Below the pieces are notes generated by a model. The model made no database searches. It had not been told where the DNA came from and saw nothing but the letters and a program-made list of their open reading frames with translations. A DNA stretch of 64,000 nucleotides from Methylobacter sp. Its GTDB lineage: Bacteria > Pseudomonadota > Gammaproteobacteria > Methylococcales > Methylomonadaceae. Where the stretch lies: assembly GCF_030680395.1 (NCBI RefSeq), contig NZ_JAUXVR010000026.1:62001-126000 (forward strand), in the 5' to 3' direction. A program made the position numbers and the translations under genes. Each line of letters begins with the position of its first letter. The first letter of the stretch is position 1. Below are positions 32,977 through 43,192 of the stretch, one piece after another.

Positions 32977-34665
32977 TTGCAATTTTCAAACGGGTTTTTC
33001 ATCCAATTCATTCGGTTAGCGGGGCCTTTTTGGCATTCTGAAAACAAATCCACTATTCGCAGCTTGGCACTGGCTTTATTCATGCTCACCGTGATGCAGA
33101 TCGGCATTGCTGTCGTTATCACGGTATGGAGCGCCGATCTTTTCAATGCGCTGGAACAGCGTTCGATGAGTGGGTTATTTACGCAGATCGGCCTCATCGT
33201 GCTGATTTTTGCAGCCAACATAGCGGTTACCACCGCTCATTTTAAAGTCAAGCGACGTTTGCAGCTCGACTGGCGAAGCTGGTTAACACACCATTTGATC
33301 GGTAAATGGATGACCGATGGCCGCCATTATCTGGTCACGCATATTCAGGGGACGCACGATAATCCAGATGGACGAATCGCAGAAGATATCCGTATTGCAA
33401 CTGAATCCGCTATCGAACTTTGTCATTCCTTGATTTATTGCTTGTTAGTGCTTATTAGTTTTACCAAAATTCTCTGGACGCTGTCCGGTACCGTTACGCT
33501 TAATCTGTTTTTCTTTGAAATCCCCATATACGGCCATTTAGTGTGGCTGGCCATGATCTATGCGGCTTGCGCCTCGTCATTGGGCTGGTGGCTGGGTCGG
33601 CCTTTTACCATGGCGACTGATGCCCGGCAAACCGTGGAAGCCAATTTCAGGTTTGGTTTGGTGACTGCACGAGAAAATTCCCTGGCCATTGCTTTGGTTC
33701 ATGGTGAAGCCAATGAGCAGCGTCGTTTCATTGCGCTGTTTAAGGATATTGTTCACGCTTGGCAGCGGCAAACCCATACTTGGTCGCATCTCTTCATGCT
33801 CACGTCCGGATATTCGGTATTGTCGATGGCATTCCCCATTCTGGTGTCTGCGCCTCGCTATATTTTGGGTAGCATCTCGCTCGGTGCTTTGATGCAATCG
33901 GCCCAGGCATTTCAGCAAACGGCGGGAGCATTGTCCTGGCCGGTCGATAATATGGCTCGAGTCGCAGAGTGGCGGGCGTCGGTTGAACGGGTGCTGGGAT
34001 TGGTTAATGGACTGGAGCTGTTAGAGCAGGAAATCGTCCTCCATGATCCGCATCGAATTCATTTGAAAAAAACAGAACAGGATGTTTTACGTTTTTGCGA
34101 TCTGAATATTATTAGGCTTGACGGCGTAGTGTGCGTATCGGCTATCAATGTCGAAATCAGACCGGGAGAGCGCATACTGGTTACCGGTAATGCTTTTACC
34201 GGCTCCAAGTTGTTTAAGGCGATAGTCGGTCTCTGGCCATGGGGAGAAGGATCTATTGAGTTACCGCGCGATCCGGTATTTTTTATGCCGCCGCGGCCTT
34301 ATCTGCCGACCGGAACCTTGCGGGCGGCAATCTGCTACCCATCAACCCACGCAGAATATACCGAGGCCGCGCTTGCAGAGGCGCTTGAGCTGGTAAATTT
34401 GGAAGAATTGCAGCAGCAGCTTGACCACGTAGATAACTGGGCCAGCGCGTTATCCCGCGAACAGCAACAGCGTCTGGGCGTGGTTCGGTTATTGTTGCAG
34501 CAACCCAAGTGGATATTGCTGCAAGAAGCAATGGACTCGCTTGATTCCTCATGCGAAATGAAAATGCTGCGTTTGATAGCCCAAAAACTGCCTGATGCTG
34601 CAATACTGACGATTACTAACGAACCTTTGGCGGAGGCGTTTCATCAACGACGGATAGCGCTGTAA
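32977..34665 (+). CDS. SbmA/BacA- or YddA-like ABC protein with degenerate ATPase domain
   Basis: 562 residues, TTG start. Residues ~1-340 match the ABC_membrane_2 family (SbmA/BacA-like): FWHSENKSTIRSLAL, WRSWLTHHLIGKWM, NPDGRIAEDIRIATESA, EANFRFGLVTARENSLAIAL. Residues ~365-562 match its nucleotide-binding domain. The catalytic motifs are altered: Walker A reads GNAFTGSK (Lys and Ser swapped against GxxxxGKS, near residue 404), the signature reads LSREQQQR where LSxGEQQR is expected, Walker B ends WILLQEA with Gln for Asp, and the H-loop His is absent (ITNE). The fold is retained but ATP hydrolysis looks lost. Confidence 0.85.
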   Translation: MQFSNGFFIQFIRLAGPFWHSENKSTIRSLALALFMLTVMQIGIAVVITVWSADLFNALEQRSMSGLFTQIGLIVLIFAANIAVTTAHFKVKRRLQLDWRSWLTHHLIGKWMTDGRHYLVTHIQGTHDNPDGRIAEDIRIATESAIELCHSLIYCLLVLISFTKILWTLSGTVTLNLFFFEIPIYGHLVWLAMIYAACASSLGWWLGRPFTMATDARQTVEANFRFGLVTARENSLAIALVHGEANEQRRFIALFKDIVHAWQRQTHTWSHLFMLTSGYSVLSMAFPILVSAPRYILGSISLGALMQSAQAFQQTAGALSWPVDNMARVAEWRASVERVLGLVNGLELLEQEIVLHDPHRIHLKKTEQDVLRFCDLNIIRLDGVVCVSAINVEIRPGERILVTGNAFTGSKLFKAIVGLWPWGEGSIELPRDPVFFMPPRPYLPTGTLRAAICYPSTHAEYTEAALAEALELVNLEELQQQLDHVDNWASALSREQQQRLGVVRLLLQQPKWILLQEAMDSLDSSCEMKMLRLIAQKLPDAAILTITNEPLAEAFHQRRIAL

Positions 34666-34939
34666 TTGCTCCTGTCTTAATGCTTGCGAAAAATGAAGAA
34701 TTGGGCTTGCATGTGGCATTGGATTTACATGCCGTGCCCGGTTGCCAAAACGGCTTCGATAACGGCGGCATCAAGGATGTTTTGGAGCTATAAGACTGAG
34801 AGACGGCTGCGGCTTGGTGTTTTCGCGATTGTGTGGAGAGAGGATGGTTGCCGGGTAAATTTGGTTGATGGTGTGTAGACATAGGATGGGCAGTGCTTTT
34901 CTGCTCACTATTTTTAATTTGAATGCTTGAGATAAACAC

Positions 34940-35320
34940 TTGAAAAAACTCTTACTTGTTGCGATTCTATTCGCCGGTTATACGCTTTCTTATAGTCAAT
35001 TCAGTTATGCATTTTCAACGCAGAAAAGTAACTCGCAGATTTCCGGTCAAGGTGTCGTTACAAGGTTATTGCCAGACGATAACAACGGTAGCAGACATCA
35101 AAAATTCATAATTAAATTGCCTTCCGGTCAAACACTGTTAATCGCACATAACATTGACCTTGCCCCTAGAATTAACGCTCTTCGAGAAGGCGATTCCATT
35201 CGGTTTTATGGTGAATACGAATGGAACGCAAAGGGCGGCGCGGTACATTGGACCCATCAAGACCCAAATGGCTTTCATCAGGCTGGCTGGCTGGAACACC
35301 AAGGTAAACGTTATCACTGA
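34940..35320 (+). CDS. DUF3465 family secreted protein
   Basis: 126 residues, TTG start. Signal peptide (KKLLLVAILFAGYTLSYSQFSYA) then a small beta-rich, OB-like domain with the family's features: GQGVVTRLLPDDNNGSRHQKFI, LPSGQTLLIAHNIDLAPRI, GDSIRFYGEYEWNAKGGAVHWTHQDP and WLEHQGKRYH at the end. DUF3465 proteins are periplasmic and uncharacterised. It stands alone, between the ABC gene and a region of repeat remnants. Confidence 0.85.
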   Translation: MKKLLLVAILFAGYTLSYSQFSYAFSTQKSNSQISGQGVVTRLLPDDNNGSRHQKFIIKLPSGQTLLIAHNIDLAPRINALREGDSIRFYGEYEWNAKGGAVHWTHQDPNGFHQAGWLEHQGKRYH

Positions 35321-35702
35321 GCTCTTGACTCGTTCCCGCGTAGTGCCGGATAGCGAGGCAAAAAGGTGTGTACTTTCTGGGATTGTATTTTCGGATATAG
35401 CAATTAACATGCGTGCAACATGCCTTACTGCGCTGTAGTGATTATTGTCTCGTTCCCACGCGTTGCGCTCATCGTTATACATATTACAAGTAGGCCCGAA
35501 TAAGCCTGTCCGCGCGTTAAGCGCAGAACAGGTGTTTCCGGCAGAGGCGCTTCACGCAGTATGCGAACGCAAAAGAAATCGTCGATGCGATCAGTAGCAG
35601 TTACTCGATCGGTCGGAGAGCGAATCAAGTTCATCGTTTTGTTGGAATGAAGCAGGCGATGTCATATTGGCTAAATCGATTGTCAGTACCAAGCGCTTAA
35701 AG
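35321..35702. other. Repeat remnants and a possible gene tail
   Basis: About 380 bases. ctcgttcccacgcgttgcgc at 35450-35469 and a diverged copy near 35328 match the ends of the 140-bp element at 37671-37810. From about 35556 to 35700 an open frame encodes NAKEIVDAISSSYSIGRRAN, QVHRFVGMKQAMSYWLNRL and a stop, without a start; it may be the tail of a decayed gene. Confidence 0.4.
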
Positions 35703-36398
35703 TCATTTCAAAAAACTTACCTGCGCTAAATAGTTATTCCATTGAGTTCCTTTCCATACTTTAATCAATGGCGTCGGCGAAGGCGCTATCGAGTACAGCA
35801 TTATTGTACAAATGGCCATTAATGCCGAGGCAGTCATGTTGTTATAATTAAATAACTTCAAAGCGGTGCCAAAAGATTTTTTCATTCTTAAATTGGACAA
35901 GTCAGTGCTGTAGAGTTCATCTAATAGCAAATGAACGATAAACCCCAAGGCAATGAAAATACCGTTTAGCCATGCATGTAAAATATCCCAATGCAGAAAA
36001 TGATAACTGATGCAGGTCATTAACAACGAAAAAAACAGGGTTGCCAATGCTGAATGGAATACGCCACGATGAACGGTAAGCCGATTAAACAAGGCAAACA
36101 TCACATAACGAATGAACAGGTAAGTGCCAGCTGCAATCAGTAATAACAAGTAAGGTGCGTAACTGTTTTTAAACGCCTGTAGTACAGCCGCTACGCCCAT
36201 TAAAGCTAATACGTTAAACAACAGTTTTACCGGTCGTGAATTGTGCGCATCAATATCAGGCAACATTCCGCCTAATATACTGAGGAAAACAAGCCATGGT
36301 ATATCGGCCTTAACGATTAAGTGGGCATCGGCGGCAACTAGCGCAGCTCCGATGCCGGCAGCTGAAGCGATGCCTAAATGGGTATTAAAATTAGCCAT
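35703..36398 (-). CDS. YdjM-like metal-dependent hydrolase, inner membrane
   Basis: 231 residues from ATG 36398 (a TTG at 36407 is possible). Four to five membrane segments; family residues are NFNTHLGIASAAG with the first His, GGMLPDIDAHNS (Asp/His metal ligands), TVHRGVFHS and VHLLLDELYS. This is the LexA-regulated YdjM family of membrane-associated metal hydrolases with unknown substrate. Minus-strand single gene with a repeat-rich downstream region. Confidence 0.87.
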   Translation of the reverse strand: MANFNTHLGIASAAGIGAALVAADAHLIVKADIPWLVFLSILGGMLPDIDAHNSRPVKLLFNVLALMGVAAVLQAFKNSYAPYLLLLIAAGTYLFIRYVMFALFNRLTVHRGVFHSALATLFFSLLMTCISYHFLHWDILHAWLNGIFIALGFIVHLLLDELYSTDLSNLRMKKSFGTALKLFNYNNMTASALMAICTIMLYSIAPSPTPLIKVWKGTQWNNYLAQVSFLK

Positions 36399-36533
36399 AT
36401 AAAACAATAATCATTTTTAAAACTGGAACATGCAGTGCGACATTACTGGTCTACAAATTAAGCTGGATTTGCTCACTATTACGTCGATTTTCTGGTCCGG
36501 ATTGGGAACCGGAAAACGCGATGCATACCTGGC

Positions 36534-37810
<1,277 letters not shown>

Positions 37811-37879
37811 GGACCCCCGCATTTTTTTGGGTTACCGATTCATGGCTGATCAGGTCTTTAAGAAGATCCCGTGTGTTGC

Positions 37880-38767
37880 TCATAATAATTCGGTTTGGTA
37901 GTTCTCAGCTTTAAATCCAAGGATTAGTTTATCGCCGGATGCTAAAACCGGGCGTTTAATCAAGGTAGGGGTGGTCAGCATCAGTTGCAGGGCTTTTTCT
38001 AAAGTCAAGTCGCTTTGTTGCTCGGCGCTGAGTTGCCGCCAGCTGGTGCTGCTGCGGTTAAGTAGTTTGCTCCAATCCAAATGAGCGGCAAAATGCTGTA
38101 GCAGCTCAGGCGTCAAGCCGTCGGTTCGGAAATCATGGAACCGATAAGCTATGCTGTTTTGATCCAGCCAGTTACGCGCTTTTTTGACGGTGTCGCAGTT
38201 TTTTATGCCGTAAAGCGTATGGGTTTTTGGGCTTTGCAAATTTACAATCTCCGTATGGAAAGCGCGTAACGCCTCGCGGATTGATATTGAAATGGAGGGA
38301 TGCGTAGCAATCCCCAGCTCATCAAGGTTAGAGCCGATAATCGGTAAGGTGATTGAGGCTGCTTCAACGACTTGAGCCGACATGACGACCAGCGTCTCCT
38401 TCAGAGATGCCTGGGCGATAGTGGCTCGCGGCGACGCATTAAATAAAGCAACCGGTTTGTTTACAAAAGCCTCGCTACTGACCATCCAGTCCAGCGCATT
38501 CTTTATTACTCCCGTTACGCCATGAGCGTATTCCGGGCTGGCGATAATAACGCCATCGGCTTCAAGAAGACGGTTGTAAAAATCGGCAACGGGCGGCAAA
38601 TCGGTTATTTCAAGGTCGTAGTTGAACAGCGGCAAATTGCCCAGCTCGGTAAACAGCTCAATGCGAACATCGGCAGGCGCCAAGCCGGCAACCGCTCTTA
38701 ACAGTGTAGAGTTCAACGATGCGACGCGAAGGCTACCGGAAATAGCCAGGATTCTTACAGTCGGCAT
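37880..38767 (-). CDS. Fusion: NADPH-dependent FMN reductase and ArsC/YffB-like domain
   Basis: 295 residues. Residues 1-~185 are an FMN_red flavodoxin-like domain: ISGSLRVASLNSTLLRAV, IIASPEYAHGVTGVIKNALDWM (P-loop and flavin contacts). Residues ~190-295 are an ArsC/Spx-like domain of the YffB group: TLYGIKNCDTVKKARNWLDQNSIAYRFHDFR, LLNRSSTSWRQL and TPTLIKRPVL. YffB-like genes often precede dapE as stand-alone genes; here the domain is joined to a reductase with no visible stop between them. The single Cys is in KNCDT. The stop overlaps the duplicate dapE ATG. Confidence 0.85.
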   Translation of the reverse strand: MPTVRILAISGSLRVASLNSTLLRAVAGLAPADVRIELFTELGNLPLFNYDLEITDLPPVADFYNRLLEADGVIIASPEYAHGVTGVIKNALDWMVSSEAFVNKPVALFNASPRATIAQASLKETLVVMSAQVVEAASITLPIIGSNLDELGIATHPSISISIREALRAFHTEIVNLQSPKTHTLYGIKNCDTVKKARNWLDQNSIAYRFHDFRTDGLTPELLQHFAAHLDWSKLLNRSSTSWRQLSAEQQSDLTLEKALQLMLTTPTLIKRPVLASGDKLILGFKAENYQTELL

Positions 38768-38786
38768 CGTTGACTCTATAGTGATT

Positions 38787-39029
38787 TTACAATTGGCTGT
38801 TCAGCAATTCGTCAATGCTGGGCAATTGTTTGTCGGATTTGCAGCGGTTTTTATAAAGATCAACGAACTCCATAAAGGCTTGTTCAAGATCAGCCAGAAT
38901 TTCTTCTTCGTTTTCGCGCTCATCATCTGGAACGTCGGGCGAATCCAAATATTCGTGTTGCAGGGCGACTTCGCTGTTTAAAGCGAGCGTGGCGTAAATA
39001 ATGGCATTGTTTGAAATTTGTTCACTCAT
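38787..39029 (-). CDS. Small acidic protein of unknown function
   Basis: 80 residues beginning MSEQISNNAIIYATLALNSE, with a very acidic centre (DVPDDERENEEEILADLEQ) and ending KQLPSIDELLNSQL. No signal peptide or metal motif. It lies in the dap block, 50 bases from DUF1456 and 20 from the fusion gene, so it is probably co-transcribed. The family is not recognised. Confidence 0.7.
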   Translation of the reverse strand: MSEQISNNAIIYATLALNSEVALQHEYLDSPDVPDDERENEEEILADLEQAFMEFVDLYKNRCKSDKQLPSIDELLNSQL

Positions 39030-39078
39030 GGTATTGGCCTTGGTTAAGTTATTGGAAAGATATAGAAAAAAACTGCGA

Positions 39079-39549
39079 TCAGTCCTGTTCTCTAAAACGA
39101 ACAGTAAGACCTTGTAAAAAGTTTCTTAGAATCTGATCGCCGCATTCCCTGTGATGTTTATGGCCTTTTTGCCTGAAAAAAGAGCTAAGTTCACCTTTGG
39201 ACAATTCAAAGTCGGCCAGTTTTAAGGTGCTGAGCATATCCTCTTCTTTAAATTCCAGGGCGATTCTCAGTTTTTTGAGTATGGTGTTATTGGTTAACGG
39301 CTCTGGTTTTTTTACCTGTGCGGGTGGGTTCTCCTGCCTGCCCCTTCTATAGATAATCAGGCCGTCCAAGAATTGCTCCAGCAGCTTGTTGTCAAGCGCG
39401 ACGAAATCGGCTTCATTATCTTTTTTGAGTAGCTTGAGTAACTCATCCCGGCTTATCTCTATGTCGCTTAAGGCAAAGATATCGATCATGGACTGGTCTT
39501 TAAGTTCTAAAGCGTAGCGTACCCGGCGTAAAACGTCGTTGTTAATCAT
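39079..39549 (-). CDS. DUF1456 (YehS-like) protein
   Basis: 156 residues made of two related halves: MINNDVLRRVRYALELKDQSMIDIFALSDIEISRDEL and LTNNTILKKLRIALEFKEEDMLSTLKLADFELSKGEL, which is the defining tandem of DUF1456. The C-terminal HKHHRECGDQILRNFLQGL completes the family. Cytoplasmic, function unknown. Its start overlaps the end of the Uma2 gene by 4 bases. Confidence 0.9.
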   Translation of the reverse strand: MINNDVLRRVRYALELKDQSMIDIFALSDIEISRDELLKLLKKDNEADFVALDNKLLEQFLDGLIIYRRGRQENPPAQVKKPEPLTNNTILKKLRIALEFKEEDMLSTLKLADFELSKGELSSFFRQKGHKHHRECGDQILRNFLQGLTVRFREQD

Positions 39550-40193
39550 GGTTTCTGTGTGGTGGGGTAGGGTGACTGCATAGGGTTAGCATCCGTATCT
39601 TGAACAGCGGTTTGATTTTTTTCCTGTAAGAAAGCAAGCACATCGTCATTGTTGACTTGATAGTAAATGTCTTCAACAAGCACGGTAACGCCTAATGACT
39701 CAAAAGTAATCGCATCGCCAAGATAGTAATAAAAAGATTGCCAATGGTCTTTTTTTCTAAAAACCTCAATTTCCGCAATGGCTTGATCAATTAAAACATA
39801 CTCTTCTAATGTCGAAATATTTTGGTATTTCAAACGTTTGGCATTTTTATCAAACTTTCGGGTCGATTTGGATAATATCTCGACGATAATGACCGGAGAT
39901 TGTTTGTAATAGTCAAAGTCATTATCTTGCTGGCAAACCACCATGACATCGGGATAGAAAAAATCATTAGCCACCTTAACTTTCATGTCTGCTATGAAAG
40001 TTCTGCAAGGCGTGGCTTTAAGCTGATTTCTTAACTCGCTAGCCATATTAAGAGATAGCAAATTATGAGATTCACTCGCCCCAGCCATTGCATAAGCTTC
40101 ACCGTCAATGAATTCATGCTTAAATTCTGCAACAAGTTCGCCTTGTAGGTACTTTTCTTCGCTTATCTTGCTATTTGCGTAGTTTAAGCTCAT
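39546..40193 (-). CDS. Uma2 family (DUF820) endonuclease-like protein
   Basis: 215 residues with a PD-(D/E)XK-like fold: ISEEKYLQGELVAEFKHEFIDGEAYAMAGASESHNLLSLNMA, FFYPDVMVVC, SPVIIVEILSKSTRKFDKNAKRLKYQNI and EEYVLIDQ. Acidic residues in YPDVMV and VEILS and the Lys following form the likely nuclease centre. Uma2 proteins are abundant in cyanobacteria and scattered elsewhere; activity is mostly untested. Its placement between dapD and DUF1456 is a local insertion into the lysine block. Confidence 0.88.
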   Translation of the reverse strand: MSLNYANSKISEEKYLQGELVAEFKHEFIDGEAYAMAGASESHNLLSLNMASELRNQLKATPCRTFIADMKVKVANDFFYPDVMVVCQQDNDFDYYKQSPVIIVEILSKSTRKFDKNAKRLKYQNISTLEEYVLIDQAIAEIEVFRKKDHWQSFYYYLGDAITFESLGVTVLVEDIYYQVNNDDVLAFLQEKNQTAVQDTDANPMQSPYPTTQKP

Positions 40194-40234
40194 TGGCTTT
40201 CTCCTGTTTTGGCATGGTGCGAGTCAGGTTCCGC

Positions 40235-41053
40235 TTAATCCCTCAGTAGCTCATTGATACCGGTTTTACTGCGGGTTTTTTCATCAACCTGTTTGATGAT
40301 AACCGCACAATATAAACTGTAGGTGCCGTCTGCTGAGGGCAGGTTGCCCGGAACGACGACTGAACCTGCCGGTACACGGCCGTAGCTGACTTCGCCGGTC
40401 ATACGGTTGAAGATTTTGGTGCTTTGCCCAATGTAAACGCCCATTGAAATGACCGAGCCTTCTTCAACGACAACGCCTTCGACGATTTCCGAGCGTGCGC
40501 CGATAAAGCAGTTGTCTTCAATGATGGTCGGGCCTGCCTGCAAGGGCTCCAGAACACCGCCGATACCGACGCCGCCGGAAAGATGCACGTTCTTGCCGAT
40601 TTGCGCGCAAGAGCCGACGCTGGCCCAAGTGTCGACCATAGTGCCACTGTCCACATAGCCGCCGATGTTAACGAACGAAGGCATTAATACTGCGCCGGGT
40701 GCAATGTAAGCGCCGTGACGGACAATGGCATTAGGCACGACGCGCACGCCCGATTTTGCAAAGTCGTCCGGTGAGTAGGTACTGAATTTGGCTTCAACCT
40801 TGTCGTAATAACGGCTGTTGCCGCCTTCGATGACGCGGTTCTCGTTGATTCTGAACGACAGTAATACGGCTTTTTTCAACCATTGGTTAACGACCCATGC
40901 ACCGATGGTTTTTTCAGCGACACGGGCTTTGCCGCTGTCCAATAAATTGATCGCTTCTTCGACGGCTGCACGCACTTCGGCTGAAACGCTGGCAGGTGAG
41001 ATGTCGGCACGGTTTTCAAAGGCGTCGTTAATGATTTTTTCTAGTTGTGACAT
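40235..41053 (-). CDS. dapD: 2,3,4,5-tetrahydropyridine-2,6-dicarboxylate N-succinyltransferase
   Basis: 272 residues, usual DapD length. N-terminal helical domain, then left-handed beta-helix hexapeptide repeats: [66 protein letters not shown] and [32 protein letters not shown]. Transfers succinyl from succinyl-CoA in the lysine route. Nine bases downstream of dapC on the same strand. Confidence 0.97.
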   Translation of the reverse strand: MSQLEKIINDAFENRADISPASVSAEVRAAVEEAINLLDSGKARVAEKTIGAWVVNQWLKKAVLLSFRINENRVIEGGNSRYYDKVEAKFSTYSPDDFAKSGVRVVPNAIVRHGAYIAPGAVLMPSFVNIGGYVDSGTMVDTWASVGSCAQIGKNVHLSGGVGIGGVLEPLQAGPTIIEDNCFIGARSEIVEGVVVEEGSVISMGVYIGQSTKIFNRMTGEVSYGRVPAGSVVVPGNLPSADGTYSLYCAVIIKQVDEKTRSKTGINELLRD

Positions 41054-41062
41054 GGTTTCTTT

Positions 41063-42325
41063 TTATAAAGAGTTAAGGAAATTTTTTATGCGATGCGCGG
41101 CTTCTATACATTCATCCAAGGGCGCAACCAGAGCAATTCTGACGTGGTTAAGGCCTGGATTGACACCGTCAAAATCACGGGATAAATAACTGCCGGGCAG
41201 TACGGTGATATTTTGTTGGGCAAACAGCTGCTGTGCGAATTCGGTATCTGAAAGCCCCCTCAATCCCCCTTTTTCAAAGGAGGAGGCCGAAGGCAGGGGG
41301 ATTTTCAACCAGACATAAAAACTGGCGGGCGGCTTGGTGACGGTGCAAACATCGCCAAGAATGTCGATAAATGCCGCGAATTTTTCACGATATAAGCGAC
41401 GGTTTTCGACAACGTGACGCTCATCCTGCCAAGCTTGAATGCTGGCATGCTGGGTAGGCAATGGCATCGCGCAGCCGTGATAAGTCCGGTATTGAAAATA
41501 ATGTTTCAATATCTCGGCGTCGCCTGCGACAAAACCAGATCGTAATCCCGGTGCGTTGGAGCGCTTGGATAAGCTGTGGAAAATAACGCAGCGTTTGAAC
41601 GCCGTGTTACCCATGTTATAAGCCGTTTGCAGCAAACCCGGCGGCGGATTGGTCTCGTCGTCATAGATTTCGGTGTAGCACTCGTCGGAAGCAATCACGA
41701 AGTCATGTTTTTCCGCCAGATTGAGTAACTTCTCCTGGCTGGTTTGATTAATCACCGAACCGGTCGGATTGCCGGGCGAACAGATATAAATCAACTGGCA
41801 GCGTTGCCACATCTCATCCGGCACGGCATCAAAATCCGGTAAATAGCCAGAGCCTTCCAGCGTATTCAGGAAATAGGGTTCTGCCCCTGCCAGCAAAGCC
41901 GCGCCTTCATAAATCTGATAAAACGGGTTCGGCATGATCACGACAGGCGCAGTTATCGCCAAGGATGGCGCGGTGCCAGTTGGATCGATAAGACACTGGG
42001 CAAACGAAAACAAGGCTTCCCGTGTGCCGTTGACCGGTAAAACCTGGGTTTCAGGATTAACGGCATCAGCCGGAATCTGAAAACGCCGGCTGATCCATTC
42101 GGCTATCGCTAATCTGAGTTCCGGTATGCCTTTAGTAGTCGGATAATTAGCCAAACCATGTAAATGGGTTAACAGCGCTTCCTGAATCAAATGCGGCGTG
42201 GCATGGGTCGGTTCGCCCATAGACAGTGCGATATGAGGCTTGTTTGCAGGCGGAACGATGCCTAGTTTAAGCTGCGCCAGTTTCTCGAACGGGTAGGGGT
42301 GTAAGTGTTTTAAATTAGGGGTCAT
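41063..42325 (-). CDS. dapC: Succinyldiaminopimelate transaminase
   Basis: 420 residues, PLP fold I: LSMGEPTHATP, YPTTKGIPELRLAIAEW, LPVNGTREALFSFAQ, SPGNPTGSVI, DECYTEIY, and SLSKRSNAPGLRSGFVAG with the Schiff-base Lys. Order dapC-dapD-dapE fits the succinylase pathway. An insertion of about 16 residues near 341-357 (SASSFEKGGLRGLS) interrupts the stretch between WLKIPLP and DTEFAQQLFAQQNITVLPGSYLSRD; DapC proteins normally have only a short linker there. It is encoded by a palindromic repeat. Confidence 0.93.
   Translation of the reverse strand: MTPNLKHLHPYPFEKLAQLKLGIVPPANKPHIALSMGEPTHATPHLIQEALLTHLHGLANYPTTKGIPELRLAIAEWISRRFQIPADAVNPETQVLPVNGTREALFSFAQCLIDPTGTAPSLAITAPVVIMPNPFYQIYEGAALLAGAEPYFLNTLEGSGYLPDFDAVPDEMWQRCQLIYICSPGNPTGSVINQTSQEKLLNLAEKHDFVIASDECYTEIYDDETNPPPGLLQTAYNMGNTAFKRCVIFHSLSKRSNAPGLRSGFVAGDAEILKHYFQYRTYHGCAMPLPTQHASIQAWQDERHVVENRRLYREKFAAFIDILGDVCTVTKPPASFYVWLKIPLPSASSFEKGGLRGLSDTEFAQQLFAQQNITVLPGSYLSRDFDGVNPGLNHVRIALVAPLDECIEAAHRIKNFLNSL
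41250..41303 (-). repeat. In-frame repeat inside dapC
   Basis: On the plus strand the segment includes ccccctcaatccccc, tttttcaaagg and gaaggcaggggg, with inverse ends ccccct and aggggg and an inner cctt...aagg. Similar ccccctttttcaaaggggg repeats are common as intergenic elements. Here it is translated without breaking the frame. Confidence 0.65.
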
Positions 42326-42328
42326 TGA

Positions 42329-43108
42329 TTAGTTGCAATGCGGTTGCTTGCCGGTAGCTTGGGCTTGCTGGAATAGGCTCATTGCTTGCGGCATGCGCTT
42401 TTCCAGGTCTTGAATGCGCGTGGCATGCGAAGGGTGAGTGGACATGAATTCTATCGGTTGCTGACCTTGCGATACCTGTTCCATTTTTTGCCACAAGCCG
42501 ATGCTTTGTCGTGGATCAAAACCCGCCTTGGCCATTAAGTCCACGCCGATCGTGTCGGCTTCGCTTTCATGGACGCGGCTGTAAGGCATCAGTATGCCGT
42601 ATTGTGCGCCCACACCCAGCAGACCGAGGGCGGTTTGCCCAAGGGCGGTTTGCGGTGCGCTGACCGCCTGAATGATGCCCATGCCTGAACTAACTGCCAT
42701 TTCTTGAGATGCCCGCTCATTGCTGTGTTTGGCAAGGACGTGACCGATTTCATGGCCGATGACTGCAGCTAATTGATCTTGATTATCGGCCAAGGCGAGC
42801 ATTCCGGTATGTATGCCGATTTTATTGCCGGGTAAGGCAAAAGCATTAGGCGAGGCATCTTCAAAGACCGCAACTTCCCAGTTGCCGCCTGTTTCCTGGG
42901 TAATTGCCCTGGCAATACAGTTTGCCAGTTGATTGTATTTGCTGTTTGTGCTGACAGGTTTTTGCTTTTTCAAATTATCGAAAGCCTGTAAACCCATTTG
43001 ATTGATTTGTTCATCAGGCATGAAAACAAATTGGCTTCTGCCGGTAGGACTAGTGACGCAGGCGCTTAATAAACAGGTAACCAGAATTGGAAATATTTTT
43101 TTGCACAT
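42329..43108 (-). CDS. M48 family metalloprotease, lipoprotein (LoiP-like)
   Basis: 259 residues. Signal peptide with lipobox LLSAC at residue ~16 (MCKKIFPILVTCLLSAC). The zinc motif HEIGH lies in AAVIGHEIGHVLAKHSNERASQEM, with Glu ligand in HESEADTIGVDLMAKAGFDP. Similar to E. coli LoiP/YcaL outer-membrane-associated quality-control proteases. C-terminal KQPHCN. Starts after the minus-strand thioredoxin gene and precedes dapC by 3 bases. Confidence 0.93.
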   Translation of the reverse strand: MCKKIFPILVTCLLSACVTSPTGRSQFVFMPDEQINQMGLQAFDNLKKQKPVSTNSKYNQLANCIARAITQETGGNWEVAVFEDASPNAFALPGNKIGIHTGMLALADNQDQLAAVIGHEIGHVLAKHSNERASQEMAVSSGMGIIQAVSAPQTALGQTALGLLGVGAQYGILMPYSRVHESEADTIGVDLMAKAGFDPRQSIGLWQKMEQVSQGQQPIEFMSTHPSHATRIQDLEKRMPQAMSLFQQAQATGKQPHCN

Positions 43109-43192
43109 AAAAATTCACCTCTAGTTGCTATTTGAACAGAGGCCATTTTAACGTAACTTTTTATCTGAAGTTTAAAAATGTACTTATCTTGA

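Noticed and set aside
34684-34878. 64-codon frame after the ABC gene
   Set aside because: Trp-rich random composition and no start signal.
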